64,000 bases of DNA, from positions 19,871,020 to 19,935,019 of the forward strand of contig NC_080546.1 of the NCBI RefSeq assembly GCF_028640845.1, in the 5' to 3' direction. The notes beneath the pieces were generated by a model that was not told where the DNA came from, did not search any database, and saw nothing but the letters and a program-made list of their open reading frames with translations. Positions within the stretch are counted from its first letter, which is position 1, and each line of letters begins with the position of its first letter. The position numbers were made by a program, and so were the translations under genes. Of the stretch, positions 34,589 to 46,723 are shown one piece after another. Source of the DNA: Ahaetulla prasina (Eukaryota > Chordata > Lepidosauria > Squamata > Colubridae).

Positions 34589-35108
34589 GTGTTGTGTCTT
34601 GCCCGCCCTCAGAGCAGCCAGGGCCTTCTTATCTGCTCCCGAACACGGAGGAATGTATGCCTCCCGGCCCCAGTCCTGGCTCCATGCCCAGACAAACTGC
34701 AGAAGAAGGAGCACCTCCCTGCCCCAGCCCTGACTCCATGCCCAGGCAAACGGAGCAGCTAGACCCCTCCCCCTCCTCCACAGCATGTGAGCCTGAGGAG
34801 GGTTTATTACCAACAGCTGATTGGAGTAATCCTCGCATCAGAAGATTGGATAGGCGGAGGCAACAGAAGGAAGGGAGGGGCAGGCCTTAATGAGTGCTGA
34901 GTCATGGAGCCACACCCCATGGCCTATATAAAGGATCTGCTTTCTGGCAGTCTCTGAGTCAGGCAAAAGTCGAACTTATCTTGCTGAAGTCACTTACTGG
35001 TCTCCTGCCTGCTCTGAGGACTTTGCTAGGACTTTGGGCAGAGCTGCAGAGGCAAGCCTGATTCAGATTTCCCTGACCCGGCCGTCAGCGGAGGAGTGGG
35101 ACACGACA
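34589..35108 (+). mobile_element. Solo LTR of the gypsy 1 family
   Basis: TGTTGTGTCTTGCCC to GGGACACGACA, flanked by ATGTG (34584-34588, 35109-35113). Very close to the LTRs of the element at 21551. The embedded frame (34589-34890) stays open. Relative to gypsy 1 it has a 3-base insertion (an extra GAA) that keeps the frame. TATATAAA near 34924 and TGAGTCAGGCAA follow. Confidence 0.95.
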
Positions 35109-35159
35109 ATGTGCTTACAAAATTTCATTACCAAAATGTGTTTGTTTGTTATTTATTTA

Positions 35160-36170
35160 ATATAATAATATAACAACAGAGTTGGAAGGGACCTTGGAGG
35201 CCTTCTAGTCCAATCCTCTGCTCAGGCAGGAAACGCTACACCATCTCAGTCAGATGGTTATCCAACATTTTCTTAAAAATTTCCAGTGTTGGAGCATTCA
35301 CAACTTCTGGAGGCAAGTTGTTCCACTGATTAATTGTTCTAACTGTCAGGAAATTTCTCCTTAGTTCTAAGTTGCTTCTTTCCTTGATCAGTTTTCACCC
35401 ATTGCTTCTTGTTCTTCCCTCAGGTGCATTGGAGAATAGTTTGACTCCCTCTTCTTTGTGGCAACCCCTGAGATATTGAAACACTGCTATCATGTCTCCC
35501 CTAGTCCTTCTTTTTATTAAACTAGACATACCCAGTTCCTGCAACCGTTCTTCATATGTTTTAGCCTCCAGTCCCCTAATCATCTTTGTTGCTCTTCTCT
35601 GCACTCTTTCTAGAGTCTCAACATCTTTTTTACATCGTGGCGACCAAAACTGGATGCAATATTCCAAGTGTGGCCTTACCAAGGCATTATAAAGTGGCAC
35701 TAACACTTCACGTGATCTTGATTCTATCCCTCTGTTTATGCAGCCCAGAACTGTGTTGGCTGGCTCATATCTAAATGGTTATCCACTAGGACTCCAAGAT
35801 CCCTCTCACAGGTACTACTATTGAGCAAGGTACCACATATACGGTACTGGTGCATTTTGGTTTTTTGGCCTAAATGTAGAACCTTACTTTTTTCACTGTT
35901 GAATTTCATTTTGTTAGATAGCGCCCGATGTTCTAGTCTGTCAAGATCTTTCTGTAACTTGAGCCTATCTTCTGGAGTGTTGGCTATTCCTGCCAGCTTG
36001 GTGTCATCTGCAAATTTGATGAGTTCCCCATCTATCCCCTCGTCCAAGTCATTGATGAAGATGTTGAAGAGTACTGGGCCTAAAACAGAGCCTTGGGGTA
36101 TTCCACTGCATACTTCCCTCCATGTGGATGTAGTTCCGTTGAGGACTACACGTTGAGTGCGGTTTACATC
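35160..36170 (-). pseudogene. CR1 LINE, RT end to 3' terminus
   Basis: Encodes part of the ORF2 reverse transcriptase on the minus strand. At 36047-35736 are ELIKFADDTKLAGIANTPED (catalytic Asp pair) and KVLHLGQKTKMHQY. At 35706-35395 are [20 protein letters not shown] and [20 protein letters not shown]. The two frames are offset and about 30 bases of the expected join are missing. The 3' end carries the hallmark GAGTTGGAAGGGACCTTGG (35178-35200). The 5' part is truncated. Confidence 0.9.
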
Positions 36171-36186
36171 CTGCCTTTCCTCTAAG

Positions 36187-36680
36187 GCAGGGCTGTCAAA
36201 CTCATGGCCTGCAGGCCAGTTGCGTCATGCATGGGATATAGCTGTTGTGGGACTGTTTATTGTGTCTCTTGCCTGTAGTTTTCATCCACCGCATGGCATA
36301 GAAATAAACTTCTAAAAAAAGATTTGCTTTATTGGTTTGTTTTTCTGGTTACCAATGGCAGAATTCATGGGCAAATGATATGATAAACTGCAGAATCAAG
36401 AAGTGGTGTTTGTCAAGTTGAAGCAACTGTATCTTTTCCTTGTCTGTGCACAAATTCAGGAAAAGCTGCATTTGATTTTAATAGGTGTTGACAGGTACAG
36501 CATATCAGCCTTTGTGTATACCACATCACATTTTCCCCTTGCATCTGGATTGCTGCAAAGTCCTGTTCTACATGATCCAGCAGCACCTATATGATTTCTT
36601 AAAGGATTATATAAAGGATTATGTGTTAAGTAGATTTTAACCATGAATTAAATTAAGTAAAAGCTTAAATAAGTAAAGAT
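36187..36680. other. hAT-type remnant and unassigned sequence
   Basis: CAGGGCTGTCAAACTCATGG at 36187 is a lone left end of the GGTGTCAAACTC family; no right end is found. The rest is AT-rich with no recognised feature. Confidence 0.4.
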
Positions 36681-37037
36681 AAAGGTAAAGGTAAAGGTTC
36701 CCCTCGCACATGTGCTGGTTGTTCCAGACTCTAGGGGGCGGTGCTCATCTCCGTTTCAAAGCCAAAGAGCCAGCGCTGTCCGAAGACGTCTCCTTGGTCA
36801 TGTGGCCGGCATGACTCAATGCCAAAGGCGCATGGAACGCTGTTACCTTCCCACCAAAAGTGGTCCCTATTTTTCTACTTGCATTTTTTATGTGCTTTCA
36901 AACTGCTAGGTTGGCAGAAGCTGGGACGAGTAACGGAAAGTCACCCCGTTATGCAGCGCCAGGGATTCGAATCGCTGAACTGTTGACCTTTCTATCGACA
37001 AGCTCAGCGTCTTAGCCACTAAGCCACCGAGTCCCTT
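36680..37037 (+). mobile_element. tRNA-derived SINE, family 2
   Basis: Starts with GTAAAGGTAAAGGTTCCCC and runs through the shared CATGTGGCCGGCATGACT and CTATTTTTCTACTTGCATTT blocks to GCGTCTTAGCCACTAAGCC, whose reverse complement resembles a tRNA head. So the tRNA-like part may be at this end and the SINE oriented the other way; orientation is uncertain. Related copies at 41404 and 52970. Confidence 0.75.
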
Positions 37038-37156
37038 GTAAATAAGTAAAGAACACTATATAATAATGTTATTTCAGAAAGTCTGTCTATCCTTTATCAT
37101 CTGTCACAAATCTACTATAGTATCAATATACTCTACTGAAGTCATTGGTGATCCAT

Positions 37157-37380
37157 GCTGGCACAGTGGTTAGAATGCAGTGTTGCAGGCTAATTCTGCC
37201 AACTGCCAGAAATTTGATTCTGACTGGCTCAAGGTTGACTCAGCCTTCCATCCTTCCAAGAATGGTAAAATGAGGAGCCAAATTGTTGGGCTCCATGTGC
37301 TGACTCTGTAAACCGCTTAGAGAGGGCTGTAAAGCATTGTGAAGCTTATATAAGCGGTATATAAGTGATATTGCTGTGTG
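37157..37380 (+). mobile_element. tRNA-derived SINE, family 1
   Basis: Shows the head (GGCACAGTGGTTAGAATGCAG), the CAGCCTTCCATCCTTCC block and the end AAGCGGTATATAAG. Partly diverged. Confidence 0.85.
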
Positions 37381-38660
37381 TTAGTGCTAGATTATAGACT
37401 GTATTGGAAAGAATCTGGTACTAAATATTAAGGATTAACAAAAAATAATCTGGTCGCACAATTTCTTACTCTATTCAGATGAAGAATCTTGTCAAAGGGC
37501 ATTTTGTGAGTTCATTTCATCTGATTCATGAAATGTAAGCCTCAAAGGACAAGTGTGGGCATGTTGTGTGTGCGTGTGTGTGTGTGTGTGTTTATGTGTT
37601 TATATCTGTATCTGTCTATGCATATGTACAGCTGTGGGATGCAGAATCTGTGAAAGATAGAATTAGATAGACATGAAGTGTAAAAAGTATCACCATTTGA
37701 CAAATGCAAAATGAAGATTTAAAATTATAATGTCAGTGTTCTAGTTTGTAAAAATATAGGGTGGGTTTTGTTTTATATTTATTAGGGCTCTTTTTGTATG
37801 AAAAGCTAAAAAACACCATTTTATCTGCTGCATGAAATGCTATATTATAGTGTGACAGAATAAATTATTTTTTTTGAAGCCATTGGTGATCGAACTGAAC
37901 TATTCTTAGATTGCAATTCAGTGTTTTTTAGATTTTGATCTCTCTTTGAAGTTCCTTTGTTTTTTAAATTCAGTTATAAAGTAACCTGGAAACTTCATAT
38001 GTTTGTGTTAATATTGCCATTTTGGATGACAGATTTATAGCCATTTTTGTTTGTTTGTTTTGAAACTAGTTTAATTTTATTAAATAAAATTCAGTCCGGA
38101 AAATGATTACATTTCTTCCTACCTCTCTGTCTAAATGGTCCAGCAATATGTATCTACTAGTGCCCTAAAATAATACTTCTAATGAAGTGAAATGCTTTCG
38201 ATAAAAGCCAGCTGTGAAACTTTTTACTTTTTAAATATAATTTTTATTGAAACTTTTAACCCAGAAAATAAAAACTAGTACAAAATAACACAAAGTAAGA
38301 AGGAAAAAAGAAAACAAAGAAAACAAAAAGTAAAAAAAGTAAAATAAAAAAAGTGCCAAAAAAGAGAAAAAGTTGAAGAAAAATAGAGAAGAAAAAAGAT
38401 ATAAAACATGGTTTCTGATATTCTCCACAGAATGTTCCAGAGAAATTCTCAGAGTAAAGTGCAAATATATCGAAGTATTCTGTAATTTAATTTTAATTCT
38501 ATGTATCTATATAATCATAAAATATATAAAAAGCTGCACTCTTGGGATTTGAGGAAGGTAATCCCAATAGTATTTAGATATTTCAGGTCACTTTCTTTAA
38601 TGGTTGAGAGAGATGTCTCTTCCCATTCAACCAACACACAAAGCTCTGATAGAAGATAAT
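37381..38660. other. Unassigned, with a GT microsatellite and an A-rich tract
   Basis: A GT run at 37568-37592, and an A-rich region (38225-38460) with a T5ATTGAAACTT motif. The latter resembles the reverse complement of an L1-type poly(A) tail. No gene recognised. Confidence 0.4.
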
Positions 38661-38917
38661 CAGGGGTAGGATTCTACCGGTTCGGACCAATTCGGATGAA
38701 CCGGTAGCTCCGATAATCAGCTGGGAGTGAAATGGTTTGCTCCCACGATGCTTTACTGACCTATATCTTCTCAGCTGATTTGCACAGCAGAGCAGATTGC
38801 TGCGCCTCAGCTGTGTTACTCTCCAGCAGTAACGTGGAAGGTAAGTTTTCATAAAACTTCGTAAAAAAAGTGCGCAATCACAGAACCAGTTGTTAAACTG
38901 GCAGGATCCCACTATTA
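38661..38917. mobile_element. Short hAT-type element
   Basis: Left end CAGGGGTAGGATTCTACCGG and right end GGATCCCACTATT, flanked by AAGATAAT (38653-38660, 38918-38925). The right inverted end is degenerate. Confidence 0.75.
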
Positions 38918-38959
38918 AAGATAATATTTGTAGCTCAAGATTTAACAGTGGAATTCTTA

Positions 38960-39555
38960 GTGCCCTCGGACCTTAGTGGTTTTCTTGCAAATATTTCATT
39001 ACCAAACTAGTTACATCATCAGTGCTAGCAGGACCTACTCTTATTTTTATATACTATTGGCTTGCCCTGTTAGTATTGGTGGAAGTATTGGTGGTCCTTT
39101 GATTAGGTTGCTCTTTACTGTTATCTTATTTGTCTACATTAACAGTTCCTTGATTGGAGTATTATTTCCCTGGTTATTGGTCTAGTGTTAATTTTAGTCT
39201 TAATCTCAACAGCATGTAGATATTGCATAGCTCTATTGGCCTGTTGATGGCCATTTTGTCTGAGTGCATTGATAAACACCAACTAGCAGCCAGAAAAAAT
39301 GATGAACACTCCTTAATTTCACAACACATGGACAGGCTCAATCATAATTTCAACTGGAAAACTCTAAGTATTTTAGATCAGGGGTCTCCAACCTTGACAA
39401 CTTTAAGCCTGGAGGACTTCAACTCCCAGAATTCCCCAGACAGCTGGGGAATTCTGGGAGTTGAAGTCCTCCAGGCTTAAAATTGCCAAGGTTGAAGACC
39501 CTGTCTTAGATCAAGCCCAAAAATACCAGAGAAGTCCTGGAAGTCCAGCAAATCA
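38960..39555 (+). mobile_element. Penelope-like element fragment, interrupted by a palindromic element
   Basis: A terminal part with a hammerhead-like motif on the minus strand (39022-38990: CTGATGA, stem, GAAATATT) is followed by a remnant (39223-39375) reading HQLAARKNDEHSLISQHMDR and NFNWKTLSIL, which I take as the C-terminal end of the GIY-YIG endonuclease of Penelope elements. It continues at 39504 (ending near QKYQRSPGSP) after a 125-bp element. Stops and shifts are present. The catalytic GIY-YIG residues are upstream and missing. Confidence 0.65.
39379..39503. mobile_element. Near-perfect palindromic short element
   Basis: CAGGGGTCTCCAACCTTGAC at left, CCAAGGTTGAAGACCCTG at right; the two halves pair for about 60 bases around CCCCAGACAGCTGGGG. 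The 8-bp flanks TTTTAGAT and TCTTAGAT differ at one base. It interrupts the Penelope fragment. Confidence 0.9.
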
Positions 39556-40059
39556 GCCATCAACGAACGAACGAACAAACAAACAAAAAACACTTTGGGT
39601 TTTAAGTGGTGCTCATTTTACATAAGAGCAGCATTATGTCCCAGATGCAGAAATTTAATTTGCAAAAAGTGTGTCTTCATAGAGCTTATGGAAATGAGCA
39701 CAATCATTGTAGTTCATTCTGATAATTTCAACTCTTAAAAGTTGGACAATTTACATACTTCTAATTGAATTTGGGGGAGGGGACTCGTAATTAACATTTG
39801 TGGGCTGTTCAGAAAATATACTTTCTCTTTACCTATCATGGTGATCAGGATTGTAAATTATATGCAAATAGAACAAATAATGAGTTTCGGTAATATAAAT
39901 TTAGAGGTAAAACCAATTTAACGACTGGTTTGCCCTGCGGTTAACACATTTGCATTAATCTCTCTTTATAAATGGGATCACATAATATTTTCATCTGTTC
40001 TTGTTTCTTGCTTTCTCTTTACTTTTCTTTCCCTTGCTTGTGCGTGCACACATGCGTAT

Positions 40060-40094
<35 letters not shown>

Positions 40095-40525
40095 AACACA
40101 GAGAGACTTGTACCAGAATAGCAAACTTCATTAAATATCAATCATGTTGTAGAAAGCATAACCAAAGACACATAGCGTGGAAAATTGCATTGTTGTAAAA
40201 CAAGATAATTAATGTCAGAACAATAATCATGACAAGTATTTACTGAGGAATAACAATACTGCAGTTCACTCAGAATGCTCATTTCAGAGACCTTTCTCCA
40301 TCTTTGTGAGTACCCTGCACTAGTTTTTTTGTGAAAGAAAGCTAACCATTGAAGGAAAAGTTCGATTAAGTTAAACTTCCACTCGCTTTGTGTTCTGTAG
40401 CTCCAGTTCCTACAATATTCTCCTAGGTGTATGAGTTAAATCAATGGGGCAGTTAGGTAATTGTGCATTGCTAAGCTAATGGGCTTTAGGTGAAATTTAT
40501 ACACCAAACTCCTGCTATCCTGGCA
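39556..40525. other. Unassigned, with a CA microsatellite
   Basis: A CA run at 40060-40090. Otherwise no recognised feature. Confidence 0.4.
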
Positions 40526-40770
40526 TAGCAATAGCAATAGCACGTAGACTTATATACCGCTTTGTCGTGTTTTTCCAGCCCTCTCTAAGCGGTTTACAGA
40601 ATCAGCCTATTGCCCCCGACAATCTGGGTCCTCATTTTACCCACCTCAGAAGGATGGAAGACTGAGTCAACCTTGAGCCGGTGAGATTTGAACTGCTGAA
40701 CTGCAGCTAGCAGTCAGCTGAAGTAGCCTACAGTGCTGCACTCTAACCTTTGCATCACCTGGGCTCTTGC
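40526..40770 (-). mobile_element. tRNA-derived SINE, family 1
   Basis: Reverse copy with the ATAGCAATAGCAATAGCAC tail and the GGATGGAAGACTGAGTCAAC block; the head is at 40745-40770. Confidence 0.85.
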
Positions 40771-41046
40771 ACAACTGATATAAAATATATAGTATCTTCT
40801 AGGGTTGGCAGTTCTAGTCCATATAGATATATAGATATTGAGTTAATCTGCACTTCTCAAAGAAATATATAGATTTTTGGATTTCTCAAAACTTTAAAAA
40901 AAGTCATTTTTTTTAAAGAAACACTTCTATCCTAGATTTCACAGTTGGGTTCATTTGACCTGAAGAATCAAAGCCAAAATGGGTCAGTTTTGCCATCTCC
41001 TTCTGATATGACTCTTTCTCCATGAGAAGACCTTAATGATTCAATC

Positions 41047-41795
41047 AGAATAGAGCTGGAAGGGACCTTGGAGGTCTTCTAGTCCTACCCCTCCTCAAGC
41101 AGGAGACCCTATACCATTTCAGATAGGTGGCTGTCCAGTCTCTTCTTAAAAACCTCCAATGTTGAAGCGCCTACAACTTCTGAAGGCAAGCTGTTCCGCT
41201 GATTTCTTGTCCTCACAGTTAGGAAGTTTCTCCTTAATCCCTGGTTGCTTCTTTCCTTGATTAGTTTCCATCCATTGTTTCTTGCCTTGCCTTCTGGTGC
41301 TTTGGAGAGGAAGAAAATGATACCCCCCATCCTCATTGTGGCAACCCTTCAAATATTGGAATACTGCTATCATGTCACCCCGGTCCTTCTTTTCTGTAGA
41401 CTAGGTAAAGGTAAAGGTTCCCCTCGCACATACGTGCTAGTTGTTGCCGACTCTAGGGGGCGGTGCTCATCTCCGTTTCAAAGCCAAAGGGCCAGCACTG
41501 TCCAAAGGTGTCTCCGTGGTCATGTGGCCAGCATGACTCAATGCCAAAGGCGCACGGAACACTGTTACCTTCCCACCAAAGGTGGTCCCTATTTTTTCTA
41601 CTTGCATTTTTATGTGCTTTCAAAACTGCTAGGTTGGCAGAAGCTGGGACAAGTAACGGGAGCTCACCCCGTTACACGGCAGCATGAGGGATTTGAACCG
41701 CTGAGCTGCCAACCTTTCGATCGACAAGCTCAACGTCCTAGCCACTGAGCCCGGTGTTCTGTAGACTACCCATATCCAATTCCTGCAACTGTACA
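41047..41795 (-). mobile_element. CR1 LINE 3' end, split by a SINE
   Basis: Hallmark GAGCTGGAAGGGACCTTGG at 41050. The ORF2 end can be read on the minus strand at 41336-41109 (NSLPSEVVGASTLEVFKKRL). The LINE continues at 41769-41795 (CCCATATCCAATTCCTGCAA) after the SINE at 41404. Confidence 0.85.
41404..41756 (+). mobile_element. tRNA-derived SINE, family 2, with 12-bp target duplication
   Basis: Starts GGTAAAGGTAAAGGTTCCCC, contains CATGTGGCCAGCATGACT and ends near CCACTGAGCCCGG. TTCTGTAGACTA on each side (41392-41403, 41757-41768) is an exact 12-bp duplication inside the CR1 copy. It is therefore younger than the CR1. Confidence 0.9.
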
Positions 41796-42452
41796 GTTTT
41801 TTTTCTTAGCATAAAAGAAATTGTATTCTCATAGAAGACAAAAGAAAGTACACATTGTATATACAGCACAGAACACAGTGAACAAAAGCAACTCATCAGA
41901 AATTACTTATGCTTGTTTCAGGCTTCTAATAATTCTTACATGACCTCCTTTTCCCTGATCATTCTTTCCCATAATTACATCTCTAATGTTCTAAAATCGT
42001 TTTTCTCATAAACAATTCACATCTGCTAACTACTAGGGTGAAACGTGTTAACAGCATAATTGTTGTCTTGTTCCCTTATTCTGTCCATTCCTTACACTAT
42101 ATTTATCCACAGAAAATAAAGAGCCTCAATCAAAATATTTTCTAAGGTATTATGAAGCCGTGGTCTTTGTAAAACTCAACCAACATACTTGGGGATTACT
42201 ATTTTATATAAACTGCTTAGTACAAAATGATTTCTCCAGGTCTATAAGCCTAGCATATAGAATGATTAGAATATTACCTTCTAATTTGAAAAGGAGTGAT
42301 ATCTAATTATTCTTCATGATAAGAAAATTAGGGTGATGACTTATGATAGGCAAGGAAACAATTTTCATTCCTCTGAAATAGAAATAACCTTTGCCATAAG
42401 GAAAAGTGGTTGTGCTTAAATCAGAGCAAAATGCTCTTTACCGCATTGTAAC
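41796..42452. other. Unassigned sequence
   Basis: No recognised feature. Confidence 0.4.
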
Positions 42453-42762
42453 CAGTAGTGGATTTCAATTTTTTTTTTACTATCGGTTCTGTGGGTGTGG
42501 CTTGGTGGGCGTAGCATGGCTTGGTGGGTGCGGCTTGGTGGGCATGGCAGGGAAAGGATATTGTAAAATGTCCATTCCCACTCCAATCCAGGGGAAGGTT
42601 ACTGCAAAATCCCCATTTCCTCCCAATCAGCTGGGACTTGGGAGGCAGAGAATAGATGGGGGCGGGGCCAGTCAGAATTTTTACTACCGGTTCTCCGAAC
42701 TACTCAGAATTTCCTCTACCGGTTCTCCAGAACTGGTCAGAACCTGCTGAAACCCACCTCTG
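42453..42762. mobile_element. Short hAT-type element (GGTGGGTTTCA family)
   Basis: CAGTAGTGGATTTCAATT at left, GAAACCCACCTCTG at right, exact 8-bp duplication ATTGTAAC (42445-42452, 42763-42770). Contains a GGCTTGGTGGGC repeat. Confidence 0.9.
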
Positions 42763-44365
42763 ATTGTAACCCAAAGTTAGAATGTCCTATTTAGTAATAG
42801 CTTGTGCTGAAATATAGATCCTCAATTGAAGCTGACACAATATTAATTATATTCTTTTTATTTTAAGAAATCAAAGGAGTAATTCACTGAGCCACACCAG
42901 AAAAGGGAGAAAAAAGTGCCTGAGATAGTTCACAAGTTGTTTAGAATAGTCTGCATTAGCTGTCAAACACTTACAAAGAACAGTTTAACACTTCTTTCTT
43001 CAACTCTGAAAAAGTCTTTCTTTTTTTTAGAAAAATCCCCAGACAGAAAACAGGGTTAGCTGAAAAATTAACTTCCCAAGGCTGCCTCAAAATTCGATTT
43101 TTATCTCAACAAAATAACGATACGACAGTAAATGTCGAATCGGCAGTTTTTCATTTGTTTTCCCCTCTTTGTCTATAATTTCTAGACATTCTTTCTCAAT
43201 TGATTTGAGCCTATCTATTCTGTAAAATTGCACAACTCACGCAGCAAATGTATTATTATTGGTGTCCAGCTGTTGCCTGTTCTTGAAAATAAATTCAGAA
43301 TTGTGCATCTGTGGTTTGCCAGAAGTAAATGAACAGGGGTCATTAAACAAAATGCTATATAGAAACTGAGAATATATAATATTACTGTACCATACTTGCG
43401 CACTTCAGAAAGCAGATTACAATCTATTCATTCCCAATTTTCTCAAGCCCAGTTATAGGAATTCCTTAAGGATCAAAATTGTACCTTTAGGGCATGGTTT
43501 TTCTATTAACCATTCTAATATGAATCCGTCCCTAAGGACAAATAGAAATCAAAATGTTTTAAGATTCGTTCATCTACTTCCCTTGCAGTAAGAGTGGCTA
43601 GAACGTTAGATTTGCATTAAGGAGAACGAGGTTCAAATTAACTCTAATAAAATCCACTGAGGGATTTTGGACTAGTCATTGACCTGTTTCTACCATATAC
43701 TTAAGTGGGTCAATGTGAAGATTAGTGTCTTGTGGAACATCCAAAGGTATTATCTATCCTAGTCAACTAACCCCAATAAACACACACCTTAATAAAGATT
43801 AATAGGTCATTCAGTTTAAACATGAATATTTTTGAAGTTGAACTATTGACCTAGAAGCCTAATGTTTTTGAACTACTGGCTATTAGATCTCTATCTACCA
43901 GTCCTCAATATTTATATATCTATCAGGCTTGGACAAGATTGTACTGGAGTCCTAGTGGATTTTGCAAATGTATCTCATCAGTTTCAATTATCATTAGCCA
44001 ATTTGTTGGAATAACACTGGCTCCAGATTGCAGAAATTGGACATATTTAGCTTGGAAAAATACATGGCAGCACAGGGGGGAATTTGTTGACAGTTTTTCA
44101 TTATATAAAAGACTAGAAGAGCTGAAGCAGCTGTTCATTGTTTGCATTTAGAACAGAAAACTTTGAATTAATGTTTATTTGCACATTTTGTTCTAGTATT
44201 CCAATTCTCATCAACAGAAAGTCAGAAATAGAAGATGGCACCAATAATATCAGGGGAAAACAGTAAGTGGGACCCATTCTGGGTGTATTGGAGGCCCTTG
44301 AGTTTGAGCTGAAAATCTGGAATAGAAATTCTGAGTCTACGAAACAAGGAGCCAAGGATAGGTCT
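42763..44365. other. Unassigned sequence
   Basis: About 1.6 kb with no recognised gene or repeat. Two overlapping frames at 43923-44151 are undistinguished. Confidence 0.4.
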
Positions 44366-44885
44366 TTCTTGAATAGAATTTTTTTTTATTGGCCAAGTGT
44401 GATTGGACACACAAGGAATTTGTCTTGGTGCATATGCTCTCAGTGTACATAAAAGAAAAGATACGTTCATCAAGGTACAACATTGACAACACAATTGATG
44501 GTCAATATATCAATATAAATCATAAGGATTGCCAGCAACAAGTTATAGTCATACAGTCATAAATGGAAAGAGATTGGTGATGGGAACTATGAGAAGATTA
44601 ATAGCAGTGCAGATTTAGTAAATAGTTTGACAGTGTTGAGGGAATTATTTGTTTAGCAGAGTGATGGCCTTCAGGAAAAAACTGTTCTTGTGTCTAGTTG
44701 TTCTGCTGTGCAGTGCTCTATAGCGTTGTTTTGAGGGTAGGAATTGAAACAGTTTATGTCCAGGATGCGAGGGGTCTGTAAATATTTTCACGGCCCTCTT
44801 CTTGATTCGTGCAGTATACAGGTCCTCAATGGAAGGCAGGTTGGTAGCAATTATTTTTTCTGCAGTTCTAATTATCCTCTGAAGT
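44366..44885 (-). mobile_element. L2-type LINE 3' end
   Basis: Reverse-complement copy of the 4607 family. Begins GAATAGAATTTTTTTTTATT and extends through the 3' UTR to the end of ORF2 (44760-44885, degenerate). Confidence 0.85.
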
Positions 44886-46388
44886 CATTTCATGCTTTCA
44901 TGCTACATAGTTCCTCCCTTAGTTCCTTCAAGATAGCAATTTCATCATTTGATAGTCCAACTAGCATAACATCATGTTTTGAAGGATTCCAATCTGAAGC
45001 CTCCAGAAGCTTTAGAAGTATAATACCTCATGGAATAATTTGGTGTATAAATTGCTTTATATTTTCCTCCTCACCTATAGTCCGCATTTTACTGACATAG
45101 TAAGCATGAAGTAAGCATGACATAGTAAGCATGAAAGTACTCCTGGTGATAATATTTGAGGAAACCCTTCCTTGTATTTTCTAGTGACTAATGATCTACA
45201 GTCTTCTTTACCGGTGGTTAAATAAGTGCAGTGAAATTTTCCATCAAAGAAGACTGAATTCTTTCTCTCATGATAATTTTCCTATGTATTATTCATACAA
45301 TTGAAATATGAATAGGTCTCAATTGACAGCTCCCTCCCTCCCTTATGTGAAGCTAGAACTGACTCTTGAAGAAAGAAATGCAATTCCTGGTTTATGGGTG
45401 GAATCTCAACAAGGAAGAAAAATCAATACGAATCTGGTTTCAGCCACTCCTTTCAATGATGGGAAAATATAGGCCCCCTTTGATCTAATTTAATTGCGTT
45501 TGTCAATATTTTCTTTGGAAATTATTTCTCAGGCCCGAAACTCTCGTGGCTACACTGACTTCACTGAGATCTGAAAAGCATCATTTTGTCAAAGGGTTGG
45601 AAGACTTTATGAAAAAAAATAGACAACCCTGGGACCTGTTGGATCATCCTAGGAAAGAAAATAGTGCATTCTGACATGACCAGAATGAAGAGTAAATTTT
45701 AGGCTAAGTATTTTTTTTTTTAATCCTATTGCTGCAATGCTCATCTAAAAAAGACCTATATAGCTTACATAGAAAATAATTGTAGTGTTAAATGCACATC
45801 AATAATAATATTTACTTACCTAAACAGATAAACAGAAAGACCACAGAGGCAAAAAAAAAAAAAAGTACTGGGAGCAGAAGTTACTTTTGCCTTCCTACAG
45901 GCTTCCCCATTGACTTTGCTTATGGGAAGCTGGTAGGGAGCGCTGTAAATCATGATCATGTTACTGCAAGAATCCTACAAGAGTCAGTACTGTGTGAATA
46001 GAACTGATCTGAACCTCATTATAGAAATTTCAGTTCCAGAGGAACAATGAAGATATTCTTTTTTACGTTCTTTAAATTAGCTTATTTTAGGTACCTTGTT
46101 TCAAAAATTATTACAGGGTATGCACAATTGTGATAACTTGAAGGTGCAAACAGACAAACAGATAAACACAATCAGAGTTTTAGTAAAATAGAGGTGCTCT
46201 GTACTCATGCACAAAAGAAGACCACACAGTATTTAAAACTAATTTGAAATAAGTTGAAATGTCATGAATCATGCATCCCAGGATAATGTTGTAGGATCTA
46301 ATCTGTGTCGGTCACAGGGACCAGAGGTTCTGTCTTCCAAGCTTTTGGACTTGTGCTGGAGCCTATCTTCAGGGAACTCTCTCTAGCA
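44886..46388. other. Unassigned sequence
   Basis: About 1.5 kb with an A run near 45851 but no recognised gene or family. Confidence 0.4.
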
Positions 46389-46500
46389 CAGAGGTATCAA
46401 TCTTGCATCTTCATGGCATCGTCACATGATGTATCGTGACTCCCCCCCCTTCGCTAAACTAGGCATGGGCGTGACCAGCGCATGACACATCTGACCCCTG
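46389..46500. mobile_element. Short hAT-type element
   Basis: CAGAGGTATCAATCTTGC at left, CTGACCCCTG at right; exact 8-bp duplication CTCTAGCA (46381-46388, 46501-46508). A separate subfamily, C-rich in the middle. Confidence 0.8.
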
Positions 46501-46723
46501 CTCTAGCAGAACGTGTGCTGTTCTCTGTGTGACATTTGTTGTGCCTATTGTAAGTGGCTTTTTAGATGTTGATTGTGGTGTGTTGATGGCTGGCTTTTAA
46601 GTCTTAGCTGTCATTTGTTTGTGCTGCCCAGCCCTCACCTTCTAAATACTTGACTAGGCTGGTGGTAAATCAGGTTGAAATGTGTTGGGTAATCTTTATA
46701 GCAAAGACGTTTTGAATTAAAGT

